39,899 nt of DNA from Acidisphaera sp. S103 (GTDB lineage Bacteria > Pseudomonadota > Alphaproteobacteria > Acetobacterales > Acetobacteraceae). The DNA lies in assembly GCF_009765975.1 (NCBI RefSeq), contig NZ_LMUJ01000054.1, positions 349,030 through 388,928 of the forward strand, in the 5' to 3' direction. Position 1 is the stretch's first letter, and each line of letters starts with the position of its first letter. Both the position numbers and the translations under genes were made by a program. Of this stretch, positions 1 to 8,708 are shown piece after piece. Below the pieces are notes generated by a model, which worked only from the letters and a program-made list of their open reading frames with translations, was not told the DNA's origin and ran no database searches.

Positions 1-287
1 GTGCGGCCATCCACACGCTGACGGCGGGGGCAATCGGCACGATGATACTGGCGGTGATGACACGAGCCACCCGCGGCCATGTCGGGCGCACGCTTTCAGC
101 CGGTCGGATCACCGTTCTGATCTACGCCCTTGTGATCCTCGCGGCGATCACGCGTGTCATAGCCGCGTTTGCCACGACCTGGACCATGCCGCTTCTGATC
201 ATTTCGGCCTGTCTCTGGATCGCCGCTTTCGCTGGCTTCGTACTCTCCTATGGGCCGATGCTTATCCTGCCGCGCCGTCCCCGGTGA
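1..287 (+). CDS. nnrS: NnrS family membrane protein, C-terminal part
   Basis: The reading frame is open from base 3 to a TGA at 285-287 and gives the last 94 residues of a larger protein that starts left of the window. The stretch AAIHTLTAGAIGTMILAVM followed by TRATRGH is characteristic of NnrS, a haem- and copper-containing polytopic membrane protein tied to nitric oxide resistance and denitrification regulons. At least two hydrophobic segments follow (around VLIYALVILAAITRVIAAF and LLIISACLWIAAFAGFVL). NnrS genes are commonly under NnrR/FNR-type control, which fits the FixK-type regulator encoded 9 kb away, but its promoter is outside the window. The gene converges on fabI, with about 200 bases between them. 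Family assignment rests on recalled motif similarity. Confidence 0.75.
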   Translation, partial: AAIHTLTAGAIGTMILAVMTRATRGHVGRTLSAGRITVLIYALVILAAITRVIAAFATTWTMPLLIISACLWIAAFAGFVLSYGPMLILPRRPR

Positions 288-490
288 CCGCGCCGCGCAA
301 CCCGTTGTGGCGCCCGTGCGGCCGCACCCAGCGGCACCCCGACATCACGTTCGCGGTCTGGATCGATGGCGCTTTGCACGACCCAACAACTTTGCCTAAC
401 CCGCTTACAAAGGTTTGAATCCATGTCAGAGGACAGGGCGCGTCAGACCATCGCCGCCGCAAATGTAGATCTGGTTCTGTCCTGGAGTCG

Positions 491-1288
491 TCAGGCGAGA
501 AGATGCTGCCCGCCGTCGATGGGAATGATCGTCCCGGTGATGTGCCTGGCCGCATCACTGACCAGAAAGGCGGCCAAATCGCCGACATCGGTAATGTCGA
601 CCAGATGATGTTCCGGCGCGCGCGCCGCCGCCTGTTCAAGCAATGCGTCGAACCGGTCGATGCCGCTGGCCGCCCGGGTGCGGATCGGCCCGGGGGAAAC
701 CGCATGGACTCGGATGCCCTTCGGCCCCAGTTCCGCCGCCACGTACCGCACGCTGCTTTCCAGCGCCGCCTTCACTGGGCCCATCAGGTTGTAATGTTCG
801 ACGACCCGTTCCGATCCATAGAACGTCACAGCCAACAGGCATCCGCCCCGCGGCATCAACGGTTCCGCCAGACGGGCCATGCGGATGAAGGAATGGCAGG
901 ACACGTCCATCGCCAGTCCAAAGCCCATGGCCGAACTGTCGGTGACCCGGCCATGCAAATCGGCCACCGGTGCGAAGGCGATCGAGTGCAGCAGAAAGTC
1001 CAACGTGCCCCATTCTGAGCGGATGCGGTCGAACACGCTTTCCAGTGCGCCCGGTTCCCGTACGTCGCACGGCAGCAGCAGCGGACACGGCAGCGTATCG
1101 GTGACCGCGCGAACGTAGGGTTCGGCCTTGGCATTGAGAAAAGTCGCGGCGAGGGTCGCGCCCGCGGCCGCGAACACATTCGCGCAGCCGGTGGCGATGC
1201 TGTGTTCGTTGGCAATCCCGATGATCAGGCCACGCTTGCCACGCAGATCGATGATCGGCTTCGCCAACAGGGTCAGGGCTTCGGTCAT
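491..1288 (-). CDS. fabI: FabI-type enoyl-[acyl-carrier-protein] reductase (NADH)
   Basis: This 265-residue short-chain dehydrogenase has the FabI version of the fold. The nucleotide-binding segment GIANEHSIA lies near residues 24-32. FYGSE supplies Tyr157 and HYNLMGPVK supplies Tyr166 and Lys173, matching the Tyr/Tyr-x6-Lys active site of bacterial FabI. The C-terminal part reads VHAVSPGPIRTRAASGI and IPIDGG, as in the family. It would reduce trans-2-enoyl-ACP (or a related enoyl thioester) with NADH in the cytoplasm. The ATG overlaps the ackA stop by 4 bases, making it the last gene of the phaC operon. FabI genes at the end of pta-ackA clusters are common in alphaproteobacteria. This copy may therefore be an extra one serving PHA or acyl-phosphate metabolism and not the housekeeping enzyme; that is inference. 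Confidence 0.88.
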   Translation of the reverse strand: MTEALTLLAKPIIDLRGKRGLIIGIANEHSIATGCANVFAAAGATLAATFLNAKAEPYVRAVTDTLPCPLLLPCDVREPGALESVFDRIRSEWGTLDFLLHSIAFAPVADLHGRVTDSSAMGFGLAMDVSCHSFIRMARLAEPLMPRGGCLLAVTFYGSERVVEHYNLMGPVKAALESSVRYVAAELGPKGIRVHAVSPGPIRTRAASGIDRFDALLEQAAARAPEHHLVDITDVGDLAAFLVSDAARHITGTIIPIDGGQHLLA

Positions 1289-2502
1289 GAGGATTTACCT
1301 TCCAAAGACGTTGATCCGGCGGCTTTCAGCACTTCCAGCGTGTGCCGGACGATCATGGCTTCCTCGTTGGTCGGGATAACCCGAACGTCGACACGGCTGC
1401 CGGGGGCACTGATCCGTTCGGCATGGCGACCATTCGCGTCCGGGTCGGCGATCACGCCCAGCCACGCCAGGCGCTTGCAGACTGCCTCACGGACCTCGGC
1501 GGCGTGTTCCCCGATGCCAGCGGTAAACACAAAGCCATCCAACCCTCCCAACGTGCCGGCAAGGGCCGCGGCTTCGCGCGCGATGCGAAACACGAACAGT
1601 TCGACAGCCTCGCGGGCGTGGATGTCGGCGCTACCGAGCAGAACGCGCATGTCGCTGGAAATTCCGGACACACCGAGAAGCCCGGAGCGTTTGTAGAGGA
1701 TGTCCTCGATCTCGGCGGCGCCCAGATGCTGTTCCTGAAGCATGTACAGGATCACGCCAGGGTCGATCGTTCCGCAGCGCGTCCCCATCATCAGGCCGTC
1801 GAGCGCAGTGAAGCCCATGGTGGTATCGACGCTGCGGCCATTCGCCATCGCGCAGAGACTGGCGCCATTGCCCAGATGGGCGACGATCACTTTACCCGCC
1901 GCAAGACCGGGCGCCGTTTCGCGCAGCGCCCCGGCGATATACTCGTAGGACAGGCCATGGAATCCATAGCGGCGGACACCTTCTTCGCCATAAGTGCGGG
2001 GCAGCGCGAAACGCGTAACGACCGCCGACAGGGTATGGTGAAACGCCGTGTCGAAGCAGGCGACCTGCGGCAGACCTGGGCGCAGGGACATGATGGCCCG
2101 CACTGGCGACAGGCTGTGCGGCTGATGCAGCGGCGCCAGCGGGGTCAACGCGTCCAGCGCAGTCAGCACCTCGGCGTTCAGCCGCACCGGCCCCGTGAAA
2201 TCCCGCCCCCCGTGAACGACGCGATGACCCACCGCGACCAGCGTGTCCGCCCCCAGATGGGCATCGACCCACGCCAGCAGTCCACCCAGCAGCGCCTCGT
2301 GATCGGTTTTCGCGCCGCCGTCCCAATGCCGCTCGCCGATCACGGGTCCTTTGGCATCTTTTGCGACGAAATGCGGAGCGGTGCCGATACCGTCGACTTG
2401 GCCTTTGGCAATGCAAATCGAAGCGGCACCGGATTGAATTTCGAACAGGGCGAATTTGATACTGGATGATCCAGCATTCAGCGCGAGAACAGCGTCGGCC
2501 AT
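1285..2502 (-). CDS. ackA: Acetate kinase
   Basis: This cytoplasmic enzyme interconverts acetyl phosphate plus ADP with acetate plus ATP and may accept propionyl or butyryl phosphate. The protein (405 residues from the chosen start) opens with MADAVLALNAGSSSIKFALF, the N-terminal signature of the acetokinase (ASKHA) family. It also carries VGHRVVHGG, VACFDTAFHHT, RRYGFHGLSYEY, VAHLGNGASLCA and GLMMGTRCG, all conserved AckA blocks including the catalytic Arg and His regions. The start at 2502 was chosen because MADAVL aligns with known N-termini and gives an ATGA overlap with the pta stop. A longer in-frame start at 2565 would add 21 non-conserved residues inside pta. The downstream fabI overlaps by 4 bases. 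Together with Pta it allows ATP formation from acyl-CoA when respiration is limited. Confidence 0.95.
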   Translation of the reverse strand: MADAVLALNAGSSSIKFALFEIQSGAASICIAKGQVDGIGTAPHFVAKDAKGPVIGERHWDGGAKTDHEALLGGLLAWVDAHLGADTLVAVGHRVVHGGRDFTGPVRLNAEVLTALDALTPLAPLHQPHSLSPVRAIMSLRPGLPQVACFDTAFHHTLSAVVTRFALPRTYGEEGVRRYGFHGLSYEYIAGALRETAPGLAAGKVIVAHLGNGASLCAMANGRSVDTTMGFTALDGLMMGTRCGTIDPGVILYMLQEQHLGAAEIEDILYKRSGLLGVSGISSDMRVLLGSADIHAREAVELFVFRIAREAAALAGTLGGLDGFVFTAGIGEHAAEVREAVCKRLAWLGVIADPDANGRHAERISAPGSRVDVRVIPTNEEAMIVRHTLEVLKAAGSTSLEGKSS

Positions 2503-3476
2503 CACGCGGCATCCACCGTTGCGGCTGCTCGGCGAGCCCGAACCATCAGCACGGCAACCGCGCAAGACGCAATCCGCGTCCGCTGCGAATCCGCTCGGCT
2601 GGTCAGGATAATCGGCACTGTCGCGCCCACCACCACGCCGGCCGCATCCGCGCCGGCCAGGAAGGAAAGCTGCTTGGCCAGCATGTTCCCCGCCTCCAGA
2701 TCCGGAACCAGCAAAATGTCGGCCTGACCGGCGACGGGGGACACGATGCCCTTCTGCCGGGCGGCCTGGGGACTGACCGCGTTGTCGAACGCCAGTGGCC
2801 CATCGACGATCGCGCCGGTGATCTGTCCGCGATCGGCCATCTTACACAACGCCGCCGCATCCAGCGTAGACCGCAAGGCTGGATCAATCGTTTCGACCGC
2901 CGACAAGATCGCCACGCGCGGCGTTTCGGTGCCCATGATATGGGCCAGATCGATGGCATTCTGAATAATGTCCCGCTTCTCCTGAAGGGTCGGCGCGATA
3001 TTTAGCGCGGCGTCGGTGATCAGCAGCGGGCGAGGATAGGACGGCACATCCATGAGGTAGACATGACTCAGCCGCCGTTCGGTTCGCAGGCCGGTATCAC
3101 GCGCAACGACCTCATGCATCAGCTCATTGGTGTGCAGCGCGCCTTTCATCAGCAGCTCCGCCTCACCCGCCCGCACCAGCGCCACCGCTTTCGCCGCCGC
3201 GGCGTGACTGTGCGGCACATCGACGATCCGAAAAGCCCCGATATCGAGGTTCGCCGCGGCCGCGACAGCGTGGATCTTCGCCTGCGGGCCAACCAGGATC
3301 GGCGTGACCAGCCCAGCCAGGGCCATCTCGATCACCGCGCCCAACGACAGGGCATCGCAAGGATGCGCAACGGCCACGGGAATCGGCGGCTGGCCGGCCG
3401 TGCGGATCAGCAGGTCACGGAACCTTTGGTGCCGACTCAGTCGCACCTCCGGCAGTTCGACGCGCGGGCGGCACAC
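2502..3476 (-). CDS. pta: Phosphate acetyl/butyryltransferase (downstream half of an interrupted MaoC-Pta gene)
   Basis: The product is homologous to the phosphate acetyl/butaryl transferase domain (PTA_PTB), which exchanges CoA for phosphate on acyl-CoA. Supporting blocks are LLMKGALHTNELMHEV, LSHVYLMDVPSYPRPLLITD, GAIVDGPLAFDNAVSP and LLVPDLEAGNMLAKQ, all near the active site of this family. The frame is continuous with the upstream maoC frame apart from one TAG at 3492-3494. If translated separately, the likely start is the GTG at 3474-3476, preceded by GAGAAA, giving 324 residues. Usually these two domains form one bifunctional protein of about 470 residues, and here the combined frame encodes 474 residues plus the TAG. 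The stop overlaps the ackA ATG (ATGA), indicating translational coupling. Whether the product comes from reinitiation or from readthrough is not known. Confidence 0.85.
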   Translation of the reverse strand: MCRPRVELPEVRLSRHQRFRDLLIRTAGQPPIPVAVAHPCDALSLGAVIEMALAGLVTPILVGPQAKIHAVAAAANLDIGAFRIVDVPHSHAAAAKAVALVRAGEAELLMKGALHTNELMHEVVARDTGLRTERRLSHVYLMDVPSYPRPLLITDAALNIAPTLQEKRDIIQNAIDLAHIMGTETPRVAILSAVETIDPALRSTLDAAALCKMADRGQITGAIVDGPLAFDNAVSPQAARQKGIVSPVAGQADILLVPDLEAGNMLAKQLSFLAGADAAGVVVGATVPIILTSRADSQRTRIASCAVAVLMVRARRAAATVDAA

Positions 3477-3491
3477 TTTCTCGGTGGGTGC

Positions 3492-3929
3492 CTAAACCTC
3501 CGCCGTGCCGGTGATCACCTTCTGCCCGGTCTGGTTGACGCACAGGCAGTCGAAGACGATGCGGTGCTTCTCCGGCTTTTTCTCCCGAACGGTCACTGTC
3601 GTGGTGATCGTGTCGCTCAGCCCGACCGGCGCTCGGAAATGCAGTTCCTGCGATAGATAGATGGTGCCCGGCCCCGGCAGCCTGGTCCCGAACAGGGCCG
3701 AGATCAGTGCCCCGCCCCACATGCCGTGAACGATGATCTTGTGGAACAGATCCGTCTCCGCGTAGGCGGGATCGAGATGCGCCGGATTCACATCGCCCGA
3801 GACCACCGCGAACAGGTCGATGTCTTCCTGCGTCAGAGTGCGTTGGCTGCTGGCGCTTTCGCCGATGGCGATTTCGTCGAACGTCCGATTCTCGATCATC
3901 GGGTCGTGGGCGGCGGGATTGAAATCCAT
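3492..3929 (-). CDS. MaoC-type (R)-enoyl-CoA hydratase (upstream half of an interrupted MaoC-Pta gene)
   Basis: This 145-residue hot-dog-fold protein carries FAVVSGDVNPAHLDPAYA, the hydratase-2 motif with catalytic Asp and His, and then HGMWGGALISALFGTRLPGPG. Such enzymes hydrate trans-2-enoyl-CoA to (R)-3-hydroxyacyl-CoA, the substrate form used by PHA synthase, so its position 6 bases downstream of phaC makes biochemical sense (PhaJ-like role). The C-terminus ends GTAEV then TAG, and the frame resumes APTEKV. In recalled bifunctional enoyl-CoA hydratase/phosphate acetyltransferases the linker runs through a similar AEV-x-APTEKV without a stop. A purifying-selection look (intact domain on both sides) argues that both halves are still functional or that the mutation is recent. 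A sequencing error is also possible. Confidence 0.85.
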   Translation of the reverse strand: MDFNPAAHDPMIENRTFDEIAIGESASSQRTLTQEDIDLFAVVSGDVNPAHLDPAYAETDLFHKIIVHGMWGGALISALFGTRLPGPGTIYLSQELHFRAPVGLSDTITTTVTVREKKPEKHRIVFDCLCVNQTGQKVITGTAEV

Positions 3930-3935
3930 GGTGCT

Positions 3936-5708
3936 TCAATGCTCCAAAACATAGCTGCCTGGCGCCTCGGCCAGCACCGGATAACCTGCCGCCGCGGCGC
4001 CCATTTTCGGCGGCTTCGTCATCGCGCCGCTGTGCCGGTCCAGCCAATCGGTCCAGACCGGCCACCAGGACCCATCGCGCCGCTCCGCCATAGCTGCCCA
4101 TTCGTCCGGACCAGCGTAATTCGCGCCGGCGGACCGGGTGCCGAAGCTGAAGTGGCGATGCGGATGACCGGGTTCGCTGACAATCCCGGCATTATGCCCG
4201 CCGGAGGTCAGGACGAAGGTGACCTCGTTCGGATTCAGCAAATTGATCTTGTAGACCGAGTGCCAGGGCGCGATGTGGTCGCTTTCCGTGCCGACGACGA
4301 AGAACGGCACCCGGATGTCGGCCAGCGACATCGGCCGCCCACTGGCCATGAAGCGGCCCTCGGCCAGGTCGTTGTTCAGAAACAGATGGCGCAAGTATTC
4401 CGAGTGCATGCGCGCCGGCATGCGGGTGCCGTCGGCATTCCAGGCCATGAGGTCGCTGCTCTGATCCTTCTGACCCAGCATGTAGCTGTTGATCATGTGC
4501 GACCAGATCAAATCGTTCGATCGCAACATCTGGAAGGCGCCGGCCATTTTCCGGCTGTCCAGGGTGCCGGCGGTTTCCATCTGGTCCTCAAGAAACGCCA
4601 GTTGGCCTTCGCTGATGAACATCTGCAATTCGCCGGCTTCCGTGAAGTCGGTTTGCGCGGCGAACATCGTCACGCTGCCGAGACGGTGGTCGCCATCGCG
4701 CGCCATCGCCGCCGCCGTGATCGCAAGCAGGGTGCCGCCAAGGCAGTAACCGCAGGCATGGACCGGCATGTCGCCGCAGATGGCGTTTATCACATCAAGT
4801 GCGGCCAGCGGTCCTTTCTCGCGGTAGTCGTCCAGCGAGGTATCCTGTAATGCGGGACCGGGGTTCCTCCAGGAGATCGCGAAGACAGTGTAGCCCTGCC
4901 CCACCAAATAACCGATCAGCGAGTTATGTGCCGACAAATCGAGAATGTAATATTTCATGATCCAGGCCGGAACGATCAGGACGGGTTCCGGCCGCACGGT
5001 GCCGCTGGATGGGGTGTATTGAATCAGTTCGATCAGCTCGTTGCGGAACACCACCTTGCCGGGCGTGACCGCCAGGTTCTTGCCGACTTCGAACGCTCCG
5101 CCGCTGGGTGTGCCCGTGGTGGTTTCATGCAGATCGGTCAGGAAGTTGCGAAAGCCGGCGGAAAAGTTGCGGCCGCCGGTAGCCGCGGTCCGCTGGATGA
5201 CATCCGGATTGAGCCACGGCAGATTTGACGGAGAGAACATATCCAGTCGTTGCCGCATCGAGAAGGACACCATCCGGGCGCTCTGACGGCTGACCGCCTT
5301 GCCGGCGTCGCTGGCTTCCATCCACCATTCTTCCGCCAGAAGAAAGGCCTGTTGGGCCAGACTGTAGGGTGGCTGCTGCCAGGCCGGACTGCGAAAACGA
5401 TGATCCTGCGGCTGCGGATCGATGACATGCCGCCCACAGGCAGCCTGAAACATCCGTTGCCACTGCCGCCCTGCCAAGCCGGCAAGTTCGATGCGTCGGA
5501 ACGGCGCGTTGGTGAGGTGAAGCGCCCAATCGGCGTAAGCCAACCAAAGCGCGGCAGGTGACAGGCCCGAGGTAAACCGGGCCTCCGCTGCATGAAAAGC
5601 CCGGTCGAGATCGCGCAATGATGCTTTGTTCGGGTCCAACGCGGCGGTTGGAGACATTGCGTCGAGATTTGGCGCTGGCTGCGACGATCGTGTGACTATG
5701 CCATCCAT
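3936..5708 (-). CDS. phaC: Poly(3-hydroxyalkanoate) synthase, class I-like
   Basis: PhaC polymerises (R)-3-hydroxyacyl-CoA into storage polyester at the granule surface. The 590-residue length matches class I enzymes. The lipase-like box GYCLGG places nucleophile Cys322. Asp477 (GTESDHIAPW) and His505 (SGGHNAGI) complete the triad. The N-terminal block and the WSHMINSYMLG and MPARMHSEYLRHLFLNNDLA segments are typical of the family. A strong ribosome site, AAGGAG, lies 9 bases before the ATG at 5706-5708, which supports this start. It is the first gene of the operon phaC-maoC-pta-ackA-fabI; the next gene starts 6 bases after the stop. An FNR/FixK box lies 57 bases upstream of the ATG, so transcription is probably induced at low oxygen. 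Clustering with pta-ackA suggests PHA as electron sink and acyl-phosphate as ATP source; that link is inference. Confidence 0.95.
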   Translation of the reverse strand: MDGIVTRSSQPAPNLDAMSPTAALDPNKASLRDLDRAFHAAEARFTSGLSPAALWLAYADWALHLTNAPFRRIELAGLAGRQWQRMFQAACGRHVIDPQPQDHRFRSPAWQQPPYSLAQQAFLLAEEWWMEASDAGKAVSRQSARMVSFSMRQRLDMFSPSNLPWLNPDVIQRTAATGGRNFSAGFRNFLTDLHETTTGTPSGGAFEVGKNLAVTPGKVVFRNELIELIQYTPSSGTVRPEPVLIVPAWIMKYYILDLSAHNSLIGYLVGQGYTVFAISWRNPGPALQDTSLDDYREKGPLAALDVINAICGDMPVHACGYCLGGTLLAITAAAMARDGDHRLGSVTMFAAQTDFTEAGELQMFISEGQLAFLEDQMETAGTLDSRKMAGAFQMLRSNDLIWSHMINSYMLGQKDQSSDLMAWNADGTRMPARMHSEYLRHLFLNNDLAEGRFMASGRPMSLADIRVPFFVVGTESDHIAPWHSVYKINLLNPNEVTFVLTSGGHNAGIVSEPGHPHRHFSFGTRSAGANYAGPDEWAAMAERRDGSWWPVWTDWLDRHSGAMTKPPKMGAAAAGYPVLAEAPGSYVLEH

Positions 5709-5737
5709 GGTAACCGCTCCTTCACTGGGCGGGGCAG

Positions 5738-5778
5738 ATTTGACGGTTCTCCCGGTCGTTGGCCTTGATTGGGGTCAA
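5738..5778 (-). promoter_or_regulatory. FNR/FixK box and class II promoter of the phaC operon
   Basis: Bases 5765-5778 read TTGATTGGGGTCAA, matching the Crp/Fnr-type consensus TTGAT-N4-ATCAA at nine of ten defined positions (the mismatch is G for A at 5774). On the minus strand a -10-like TCAAAT lies at 5743-5738. The box centre (5771.5) would then sit near -41.5 relative to a start around 5730, the usual position for class II activation. A strong Shine-Dalgarno (AAGGAG) and the phaC ATG follow. The predicted regulator is the FixK-like protein at 9225-9926, whose recognition helix has the E-x2-S-R pattern that reads TTGA half-sites. The site also lies upstream of fixL, but over 300 bases away. 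Confidence 0.8.
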
Positions 5779-6097
5779 ACGTGTCGCTGACGAAAGAAGC
5801 ATCGGCGCTCCTACATCCGGCGCGGAATAACCGAAACGTCAAGCGCAGGGCTTCGACCTCTCCCCGCCATGACGGTCTCGGGCAGCCGTGTTTCCCCTGG
5901 AGCAGTTATTTTTCCTCGGACACTTACCGGAAGATCGTGCCATGCGGGACGGCAGCAGCTTCAACCCGGAAGCCGCCGCTGTGCCGGATGCTAAGGACGT
6001 GCTGGTATAACCCGGCGACTGGGAAGCTATTTGTGCCATCGGGCACGGCGCGCGCTATAATGGCGGTTCTCCAGCCTCCGCCACCGACCGGAATCTC
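5779..6097. other. Intergenic region upstream of fixL, no gene seen
   Basis: About 320 bases separate the FNR/FixK box from the fixL ATG. Open frames crossing it run out of frame into fixL and show no recognisable protein, so none is called. The fixL promoter must lie here, but no convincing -35/-10 pair could be picked by eye; TATAAT occurs at 6056-6061 (within CGCGCTATAATGGCGG), about 37 bases upstream of the fixL ATG, without a clear -35. Confidence 0.4.
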
Positions 6098-7993
6098 ATG
6101 GCAGCGCAAATCGCTGATAAACAGTTCTCCACCGCCGAAGACCTGGACCGCCTGCTGGCCATTGATGCAAGCGGAGTGGGAACGTGGCGATGGAATGTAG
6201 CAAGCGACAGGTTCCATCTGTTCGGCCGCTCGCGCGCGTTGCTGGGCGTGGAAAGTACCCCGACGGATTTCTCCGGGTTTCTGAGGCATCTTCATCCGGA
6301 CGATCGCGAACGCGTCGATCGGGGATGGCAGAAAAGTCTGCATGGCGGACAGCCGCACGACATTGGTTTCCGCGCGTTGGCGGGTGACGGCCAAGGTCAT
6401 TGGTTACGAATGAGAGGACGGCCTATCTTCGAAAACGGGCGTTCGGTCGAAATGCGCGGCATCCTGATCGATCTCGCCCCGCCAACAGCCACGGAGCAGG
6501 TCAACAGCCGCCTTGCCGCCATCGTTGCGTCCTCCGATGACGCCATTGCGGGAATGACGTTGGACGGTATCGTCACGGATTGGAACCGGGGCGCCGAAAT
6601 CGTCTTCGGCTATACCGCCGCGGACATCACTGGCAAGTCGATCTCCATTCTGCTGCCGCATGGCCAGGAAGACGAAACTGCTTCCATTCTCGACCGGATC
6701 CGGCGCGGCGAACGGGTGGATCATTTCGAAACGCGCCGGCGCCGGAAAGACGGCGAAGTCATCAATGTGTCGCTCACGGTTTCCCCCGTACTGGACGACT
6801 CCGGCCGCGTTCTCGGCCTTTCCAAAGTCGCCCGCGACATCACTGGTGCCAAACGGGCGCTCGCCGCGCTTGCGGAGCGGGAGGCACACTTGCAGTCGGT
6901 GCTGGATACGGTGCCGGACGCCATGGTCGTCATCGACACGCACGGGATCATGCAGTCGTTCAGCACGACCGCCAGCCGCCTGTTCGGCTACACCGCGACC
7001 GAAGCGATCGGACAGAACGTTCGTATCCTGATGCCCGGCCCCTACAAAGAACAGCATGACAGCTACCTGTCCCGCTATTTGTCGACCGGCGAACGCCGGA
7101 TCATCGGCATCGGCCGGCTCGTGGTCGGACAGCGCAAGGACGGCTCCACCTTCCCAATGGAACTTTCCGTAGGGGAAATGCGTCTGGGCGAGCGGCGCTT
7201 CTTCACCGGCTTCGTCCGCGATCTGACCGAACGGCAGGAGACGCAGCAGCGGCTTCAGGAGTTGCAGGCCGGCGTCATCCACATGTCGCGGTTCACCGCC
7301 TTGGGTGAAATGGCATCGACCCTGGCGCATGAACTCAATCAGCCTCTGACGGCCGTTGCCAGCTACCTGAAGGGCTGCAAGCGGCTGCTCGATGCCGAAC
7401 AAAGCCACGACATGCCGGCGGTGCGCGATGCCATCGAGCGTGCGGCCGAACAGGCATTGCGGGCTGGACAGATCATCCGCCGCCTGCGCGACTTCGTGGC
7501 GCGGGGTGAGACTGAACGGCATGTCGAAAACCTCGCCAAGCTGATCGAGGAAGCAAGCGCTCTCGCCCTGATCGGCATCAAGGAGACCGGCGTCCGGACC
7601 CGATTCGACTTCGATCCGCGCGTCGGGTTTGTCCTGGCGGACAAGGTTCAGATACAGCAGGTCTTGTTCAATCTGATCCGCAATGCGGTTGAATCGATGC
7701 AGGATACGGCGGTGCGGCAACTGGTCGTGGCGACGCGAAAAATAGACGACGAAACGGTCGAGGTCAGTGTGACGGATACCGGCACTGGCATCGAACCCGG
7801 CATTGCCGAACAACTCTTTCAACCGTTCGTAACGACCAAGCGGTCGGGCATGGGGGTCGGTTTGTCCATTTCGCGCACGATCGTCGAGGCCCACGGCGGA
7901 CGCATCTGGGCGGAGCCTAATCCGAACGGCGGAACCGCGTTTCGCCTATCACTGAAGACAACTGGCGCGGAGGGCATCGGTGATGGCCAATAA
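6098..7993 (+). CDS. fixL: Oxygen-sensing histidine kinase FixL with haem PAS domain
   Basis: FixL senses O2 through haem b and phosphorylates FixJ when O2 is released. The 631-residue protein has no obvious membrane segment. In order it contains a PAS-like region (about 20-125), a second PAS (about 136-250), the FixL haem PAS (about 262-378), and a kinase core. In the haem [14 protein letters not shown] gives His320, corresponding to the proximal haem ligand (His200 of Bradyrhizobium FixL), and [10 protein letters not shown] gives Arg340, corresponding to Arg220, which transmits the O2 signal. The kinase has the H-box HELNQPL (His411), an N-box around NLIRNAVES (526-533), DTGTGI (560-565) and GMGVGLS (584-590). 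The stop overlaps fixJ by about 10 bases, so the pair is translationally coupled. Cytoplasmic localisation is inferred from the lack of hydrophobic stretches. The extra N-terminal PAS domains could sense another cue. Confidence 0.93.
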   Translation: MAAQIADKQFSTAEDLDRLLAIDASGVGTWRWNVASDRFHLFGRSRALLGVESTPTDFSGFLRHLHPDDRERVDRGWQKSLHGGQPHDIGFRALAGDGQGHWLRMRGRPIFENGRSVEMRGILIDLAPPTATEQVNSRLAAIVASSDDAIAGMTLDGIVTDWNRGAEIVFGYTAADITGKSISILLPHGQEDETASILDRIRRGERVDHFETRRRRKDGEVINVSLTVSPVLDDSGRVLGLSKVARDITGAKRALAALAEREAHLQSVLDTVPDAMVVIDTHGIMQSFSTTASRLFGYTATEAIGQNVRILMPGPYKEQHDSYLSRYLSTGERRIIGIGRLVVGQRKDGSTFPMELSVGEMRLGERRFFTGFVRDLTERQETQQRLQELQAGVIHMSRFTALGEMASTLAHELNQPLTAVASYLKGCKRLLDAEQSHDMPAVRDAIERAAEQALRAGQIIRRLRDFVARGETERHVENLAKLIEEASALALIGIKETGVRTRFDFDPRVGFVLADKVQIQQVLFNLIRNAVESMQDTAVRQLVVATRKIDDETVEVSVTDTGTGIEPGIAEQLFQPFVTTKRSGMGVGLSISRTIVEAHGGRIWAEPNPNGGTAFRLSLKTTGAEGIGDGQ

Positions 7994-8603
7994 TGCCGTT
8001 GTACATCTCATCGACGACGATGATGGGGTACGCCACGCGGTGGCCTTTCTGTTGACCACCGCGGGATTCGCCGTGCGCGCGCACGAGTCGGCCACCGCAT
8101 TCCTGGAGGTACTATCCACGTTGCAGCCGGGATGTATCGTGACCGACATTCGGATGCCGGGCATTGACGGCCTGGAGCTGCAACGGCGCCTGAATGGCTT
8201 GCGTGTGAACTTTCCGATCGTGATCATGACCGGACACGCAGACGTCCCTCTGGCGGTCGAGGCGATGAAGGCCGGCGCCATCGACTTCATCGAAAAACCG
8301 TTCGATGACGAGGTGCTGCTGTCTGCCATCCGCGTTGCCCTCGATCATTACGATAAGACCGGGCTCCGCGAGATCGAGGTCGCCCAGATCCAGACCAGGC
8401 TACGTACCCTTTCCCCTCGAGAGCGTGAAGTGTTGGCGGGCCTTATGGCGGGGCACCCGAACAAAACCATCGCCTACGATCTAGGCCTCAGCGCTCGGAC
8501 CGTCGAGGTCCATCGCGCCAACGTCATGACCAAGATGGCCGCCGCCAGCCTGTCCGAACTTGTGCGCATGACCCTGGTAGCGGGATTATCACCGTCGGAT
8601 TGA
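7980..8603 (+). CDS. fixJ: Response regulator FixJ
   Basis: A 206-207 residue NarL/FixJ-type regulator. The receiver has LIDDDDGVR (acidic pocket), [13 protein letters not shown] with the phospho-acceptor Asp56 (counting from the GTG), [29 protein letters not shown] with the conserved Thr and Lys. A LuxR-type helix-turn-helix follows: [19 protein letters not shown], then the recognition helix around [12 protein letters not shown]. Two starts are possible: GTG at 7980 or ATG at 7983. The latter has GGAGGG at better spacing. The gene overlaps the end of fixL, so kinase and regulator are one transcriptional unit. Phospho-FixJ is expected to activate fixK, and a match to the FixJ recognition motif is found at 9138-9145. 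Confidence 0.93.
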   Translation: MMANNAVVHLIDDDDGVRHAVAFLLTTAGFAVRAHESATAFLEVLSTLQPGCIVTDIRMPGIDGLELQRRLNGLRVNFPIVIMTGHADVPLAVEAMKAGAIDFIEKPFDDEVLLSAIRVALDHYDKTGLREIEVAQIQTRLRTLSPREREVLAGLMAGHPNKTIAYDLGLSARTVEVHRANVMTKMAAASLSELVRMTLVAGLSPSD

Positions 8604-8708
8604 TCGACACTTTGCGCGAAATCAATGCGGCTGGTGACCATTTCCTTACAAACTTCACAATCAGTAATCTGCCAGTGCGGTTCGGGACGAACCGCGGAGC
8701 CCGAATTC

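Noticed and set aside
5769..6200. 143-codon plus-strand frame over the phaC-fixL intergenic region
   Set aside because: It runs out of frame into fixL, has no ribosome site and no recognisable protein sequence.
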